This document shows positions 58,082-62,000 of a stretch of DNA of 62,000 bases, piece by piece. The notes under the pieces were generated by a model, which worked only from the letters and a program-made list of their open reading frames with translations, was not told the DNA's origin and did not search any database. The stretch is from Mesostigma viride (lineage: Eukaryota; Streptophyta; Mesostigmatophyceae; Mesostigmatales; Mesostigmataceae), in contig RPFO01001643.1 of the NCBI GenBank assembly GCA_009746045.1, positions 1 to 62,000 of the forward strand, written 5' to 3'. The position numbers and the translations under genes are program-made. Numbering within the stretch: position 1 is the first letter of the stretch; each line of letters starts with the position of its first letter.

Positions 58082-58860
58082 CGACACGGACCTCTCCCAC
58101 GCAGGTATCACTCCGTTGACGCACCTCCAGCTCATAAAATTTCGCACTTGCTCTTCAAACATAAAATTTTGACGTATAAAACCATGGCTGCGCATTCCCC
58201 ATCCCAATTTTCTAGGCTACGTTGCCTGCCATCGCCAGCCAGCACAAGGAAAATTGCTCGCGCAGCACGTCACTTTGTTTTTCGCCCCGAGCATGCCGCA
58301 CGCTTTGCCAATAATTCCCAGTTCCCACTGCCCAGCAAGAAAAAAGTGGGGGAGGGGGGGCTATCGCTAACTGAAAATTCCGTCTCGTTTGATTCTATTT
58401 CCCCTGTTCAGGCGCGAACGTTTCCGTTCAGCACGGCTGAAAACGCTTTCCTTCAGAACTGTCATTTCGTCTCGCTTGCTTATCAAATTTGACATCCCAC
58501 GTCCTGTGCCTTGAAAAGTTTTAGTACAGATATCAGTTCGCGACTTTTTGTTTGACGCTTAAAAGAGTCAACGCGCCGTAATGTCCTGAGGCCGCGCGGA
58601 TTGGCGAGACGCCCCACCTGCCCGCAAAAGTCTGAACATGTTCAGCGTTTCAGCACCCGTTCAGAATTCCTGAGACTCGATCTCCAAGGTTTGGGGATTT
58701 TCTTTGTACTACGCCGACTGGCCATCTCGCTACGGTCCTGGACGTCGTCCGCTCCCGCGCTAGGGGGCGCGGGGGACGGCCCCACTTCCGGCCTACGGCC
58801 GCGGCCAAAGTTTTCGGGCGTCATAAATCGTAGTTACTAGTAGGGGACAAGAAAAAAGTG

Positions 58861-58890
58861 GGGGAGGGGGGGCTATCGCCCCCCCTCCCC
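58861..58890 (-). repeat. 3' terminal hairpin of U12r
   Basis: Inverse of the 13-bp stem with GATA loop. The CAAG edge is at 58848-58851. Confidence 0.8.
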
Positions 58891-58984
58891 GACTTGAGAG
58901 GACGTGACTCGCCGCTAGCGGCCCAGAGGCCGATAGTCGACCTTCTGGGCGCCAACCGCACCGGCCCGCGCGACGCGCCAAGAC

Positions 58985-59623
58985 CCTTCCACGGAGGACG
59001 CGCGGGCGGACGATTCCGACCGGGACGAACCGCCGCCGTGCGCCACGCGCAACGGACCCTTCCCCGTCAACACCGTGGAAGCTCTCCGAGCGTGAGATAC
59101 TTGGAAATTTCGTCACTTTCGTATCGAAAATGAAATTTCTGACAAATTTATCAGCTCGGACTTGACCACAATGAATTTCAGCATACCATTCGATACAACA
59201 ATGATATTTCGGCGTCGGATACTTGGAAATTTCGTTACGTTCGTATCGCCAGTGAAATTCTGACAAATTTTATCCTGAACTATTTCGCATCATAACATGA
59301 CTCCGTTGGGAGATCATCATGTAGCACTGGCTAACATATTCCCTTGCTGGATGGATGGAGGTAGGTGAAGAATTAAACCTTTTTTGACCTTATTTGTCTA
59401 ATTGTAATTGCCTAGCACAGTCTACCTAGAGGAGGGCCCTGATTGGACAATTGTGGCCATGTACGTAATTATGCTACATGTCGTACATGATCTCCCAACA
59501 AGTCATGTTATAATTTAATTTCATTTCAATGCTAGCATGTCTTGTTGCATGCCCTCAAAGCTAAAATTGTTTATCACGTGCAGAGAGAGCCCGCACAATG
59601 AATTTCAGCGTACCATTCATTAA
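58985..59623 (-). repeat. 639-bp direct repeat, copy 1
   Basis: Matches 59985-60623 with one difference noticed (CACTTTCG near 59113 against CACGTTCG). It ends exactly where the LTR begins. Confidence 0.9.
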
Positions 59624-59984
59624 TGAATTTGTAAAAATGTTTAAGTTCTGTTCCATAAGTGACCCAGTCATTCTGTGACTGACCTTGAACTTTGGTTGTG
59701 AATGGTTGGCTTGAGATCACGTTATGATTGTAACTGCCACACAGTCAGAAAAGAACCGGTTTGGTGTGGTCACGTTGTAGGTAGATCATAACTGCTACCC
59801 AGTAGCTGAGCCTGGAATTGTTTAAAAGGCGAAGCTACGCACCTTGTTTGCACTCTCAGTACCTCACACCTCACACACTCCTGTGGTGGAACTAGCAGCC
59901 GGCCAGCTGCCGACTGAGACTTATTTTTATCTGAGTGAAATAAAGTAAAACTTTGTGGCAAACATTGTTTTCTCACTCCTAACA
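59624..59984 (+). mobile_element. Solo LTR (361 bp)
   Basis: Starts TGAATTTG and ends CTAACA (TG...CA). Contains a TATA-like TTTAAAAGG (59821) and AATAAA (59939) in the order expected of an LTR on the plus strand. No internal retrotransposon, primer-binding site or polypurine tract adjoins it. No 5-bp target duplication is present: the flanks are instead the two ends of a 639-bp direct repeat. Confidence 0.65.
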
Positions 59985-60623
59985 CCTTCCACGGAGGACG
60001 CGCGGGCGGACGATTCCGACCGGGACGAACCGCCGCCGTGCGCCACGCGCAACGGACCCTTCCCCGTCAACACCGTGGAAGCTCTCCGAGCGTGAGATAC
60101 TTGGAAATTTCGTCACGTTCGTATCGAAAATGAAATTTCTGACAAATTTATCAGCTCGGACTTGACCACAATGAATTTCAGCATACCATTCGATACAACA
60201 ATGATATTTCGGCGTCGGATACTTGGAAATTTCGTTACGTTCGTATCGCCAGTGAAATTCTGACAAATTTTATCCTGAACTATTTCGCATCATAACATGA
60301 CTCCGTTGGGAGATCATCATGTAGCACTGGCTAACATATTCCCTTGCTGGATGGATGGAGGTAGGTGAAGAATTAAACCTTTTTTGACCTTATTTGTCTA
60401 ATTGTAATTGCCTAGCACAGTCTACCTAGAGGAGGGCCCTGATTGGACAATTGTGGCCATGTACGTAATTATGCTACATGTCGTACATGATCTCCCAACA
60501 AGTCATGTTATAATTTAATTTCATTTCAATGCTAGCATGTCTTGTTGCATGCCCTCAAAGCTAAAATTGTTTATCACGTGCAGAGAGAGCCCGCACAATG
60601 AATTTCAGCGTACCATTCATTAA
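59985..60623 (-). repeat. 639-bp direct repeat, copy 2
   Basis: Begins CCTTCCACGG directly after the LTR and continues past 60623 into the normal AT module of the inverted unit. Offset from copy 1 is exactly 1000 bp. Confidence 0.9.
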
Positions 60624-60876
60624 TTAATTATACCATGCGATATACTTTACAGATATTTCGCTGTCAAATACTTCGAAATTCGGGTACTGCTTTTTGCAAG
60701 CCAGCCATAAGGACCAAACACTCCCATGCAAACTCCCATTTTCATCATTAATTAATATTCATTGAGTGGCAATCCTTTCATTCCTTTGTTCACACATGCA
60801 CCATCCGTCATTCCCATTATTAAATTGAAAAAATTAAATCATAGCATGACTCCGTGGTGCCCACTATGACTTCATG

Positions 60877-61853
60877 GGGGGGGGCTGGCATGCTTGCGTG
60901 GGTGTGGGGGGCCTCGCATGCGTGCGTGGGTGTGGGGGGGCTCGCATGCGTGCGTGGGTGTGGGGGGGAGTGGCATGCATGCGTGGGTGTGGTGGGGGGC
61001 TGCCATGCATGCGTGGGGTTAGGGGGGGGCTGGCACGCGTGTGTGGGTTCGTGGGGTGGCTGCCATGCGTGCGTGGGTGTGTGGGGTGGCTGGCATGCGT
61101 AAGTGGGTGTGGGGGTGGCATGCGTGCATGGGTTTGTGATGGGCTGGCATGCATGCGTGGGTTTGGGGGGAGCTGCCATGCACGCATGGGTGTGGGGGGG
61201 AGTGGCATGCATGCGTGGGTGTGGTGGGGAGCTGCCATGCGTACGTTGGTGACGGGGGTGGCTGGCATGCATAAGTGGGTTGGTGGGGTGGCTGGCATGC
61301 ATGCGTGCATGTGGGGGGGGGCTGGCATGCGTGCGTGGGTGTGTGGGGGGCTCGCATGCGTGCGTGGGTGTGTGGGGGGCTCGCATGCGTGCGTGGGTGT
61401 GGGGGGGCCTCGCATGCGTGCGTGGGTGTGGGGGGGGCTCGCATGCGTGCGTGGTGTGGGGGGGGAGTGGCATGCATGCGTGGGTGTGGTGGGGGGCTGC
61501 CATGCATGCGTGGGGTTAGGGGGGGCTGGCACGCGTGTGTGGGTTCGTGGGGTGGCTGCCATGCGTGCGTGGGTGTGTGGGGTGGCCGGCATGCGTACGT
61601 GGGTGTGGGGGGTGGCTGGCATGCATAAGTGGGTTTGTGATGGGCTGGCATGCGTGCGTGGGTTGGTGGGGTGGCTTGCATGCATGCGTGCATGTGGGGG
61701 GTCGCTGGCATGCATGCGTGGGTTTGTGGGGTAGCTGGCATGCGGGCGTGGGTGTGGGAGGGGCTGGCATGCATGCGTGGGTGTGGGGGGTGGCTGGCAT
61801 GCATGCCTGCATGTGGGGTAGGGCTGGCATGCGTGCGTGGGTGTGGGGGGGGG
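60877..61853 (-). repeat. CATGC minisatellite of U12r (hybrid)
   Basis: Inverted minisatellite mixing standard monomers with ones typical of U5, such as GTACGTTGGTGACGGGGG near 61238. Confidence 0.92.
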
Positions 61854-61935
61854 CACACCCACCCCCGCATGCCAGCTACCCCACAAACCCACGCATGCAT
61901 GCCAGCGACCCCCCACATGCACGCATGCATGCCAG
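61854..61935 (+). repeat. 82-bp direct repeat, right copy
   Basis: Identical to 55845-55926; here the forward orientation resumes. Confidence 0.85.
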
Positions 61936-62000
61936 CCACCCCACCAACCCACGCACGCATGCCAGCCCATCACAAACCCGCTTATGCATGCCAGCCACCC
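61936..62000 (+). repeat. CATGC minisatellite, continuation to window end
   Basis: Forward monomers in the standard order (CCAGCCACCCCACCAACC and on), as expected for the rest of the U10 minisatellite. Confidence 0.85.

Larger units (their letters stand above)
55927..58847 (-). repeat. Large unit U11r, inverted (2921 bp)
   Basis: Reading the minus strand: TCCCCTACTAG start at 58847, U10-like slot with the solo terminus (58326-58357), frame remnant, short minisatellite, AT module and 3' end at 55927. About 1.77 kb (57083-58847) is the near-exact inverse of U10 53741-55510, making a large inverted repeat. Confidence 0.88.
55927..61853 (-). repeat. Inverted 5.9-kb segment (U11r plus part of U12r)
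   Basis: All modules between these points run in the opposite orientation. The left edge is exactly CAAG, the complement of the unit 3' terminus CTTG. The right edge lies inside an inverted minisatellite. It is flanked by the 82-bp direct repeat, so it looks like an insertion into the U10 minisatellite. An assembly join is possible. Confidence 0.8.
58848..61853 (-). repeat. Large unit U12r, inverted partial
   Basis: The 3' half of a further inverted unit: hairpin (58861-58890), GC module, monomers, AT module and a 1-kb minisatellite. It contains the LTR-linked 639-bp duplication. Confidence 0.85.

Noticed and set aside
59770-59985. 71-codon minus-strand frame over the LTR
   Set aside because: Antisense to a sequence with LTR features, and it crosses the LTR boundary.

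Overview
This window is almost entirely repetitive eukaryotic nuclear DNA. I found no intact protein-coding gene, rRNA, tRNA or CRISPR array. The eukaryotic call rests on a fragment with a TATA box and a phase-consistent spliceosomal intron, on insertions that look like piggyBac (TTAA duplication), CACTA, a retroposon with a 13-bp target duplication and a solo LTR, and on satellite and minisatellite structure. The mix would fit an alga or plant-like genome, but the species cannot be named from this sequence.

Layout. Bases 1-307 are a non-array flank. Bases 308-11983 hold a head-to-tail array of a ~737-bp unit: 14 full copies, interrupted at 5455-6833 by a chimeric unit carrying the promoter, 5' UTR, intron and first coding exon of an unrecognised gene on the minus strand. 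From 11984 the array changes at an exact base to a second family of large units (3.9-5.7 kb, U1-U10). Each large unit has a 5' module, a decayed minus-strand reading frame, a 0.6-2.3 kb CATGC-rich minisatellite, an AT-rich module and a GC-rich 3' module. Most end in a strong hairpin followed by CTTG. Inserted in single units are a CACTA-like element (U2), a piggyBac-like element (U4) and a SINE-like retroposon (U8). U5 is an older, diverged member. Bases 55927-61853 are an inverted segment (U11r, U12r) set into the U10 minisatellite and flanked by an 82-bp direct repeat. It contains a solo LTR between two 639-bp direct copies.

Main interpretation. Both unit families begin with a related 5' end (T..CCCT, then CTACGATT) and end in a GC-rich hairpin just before CTTG, or CTAG in one case. 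Units join terminus to terminus, and three unrelated 3' ends abut the same 5' start. This resembles rolling-circle (Helitron-like) tandem arrays with interchangeable 3' ends and a captured gene fragment. Seen directly: the termini and junctions. Inferred: the rolling-circle origin. Ordinary satellite amplification by unequal crossing-over is the main alternative, and mis-assembly must be excluded for the inversion. The many open frames in the repeats are treated as composition artefacts.
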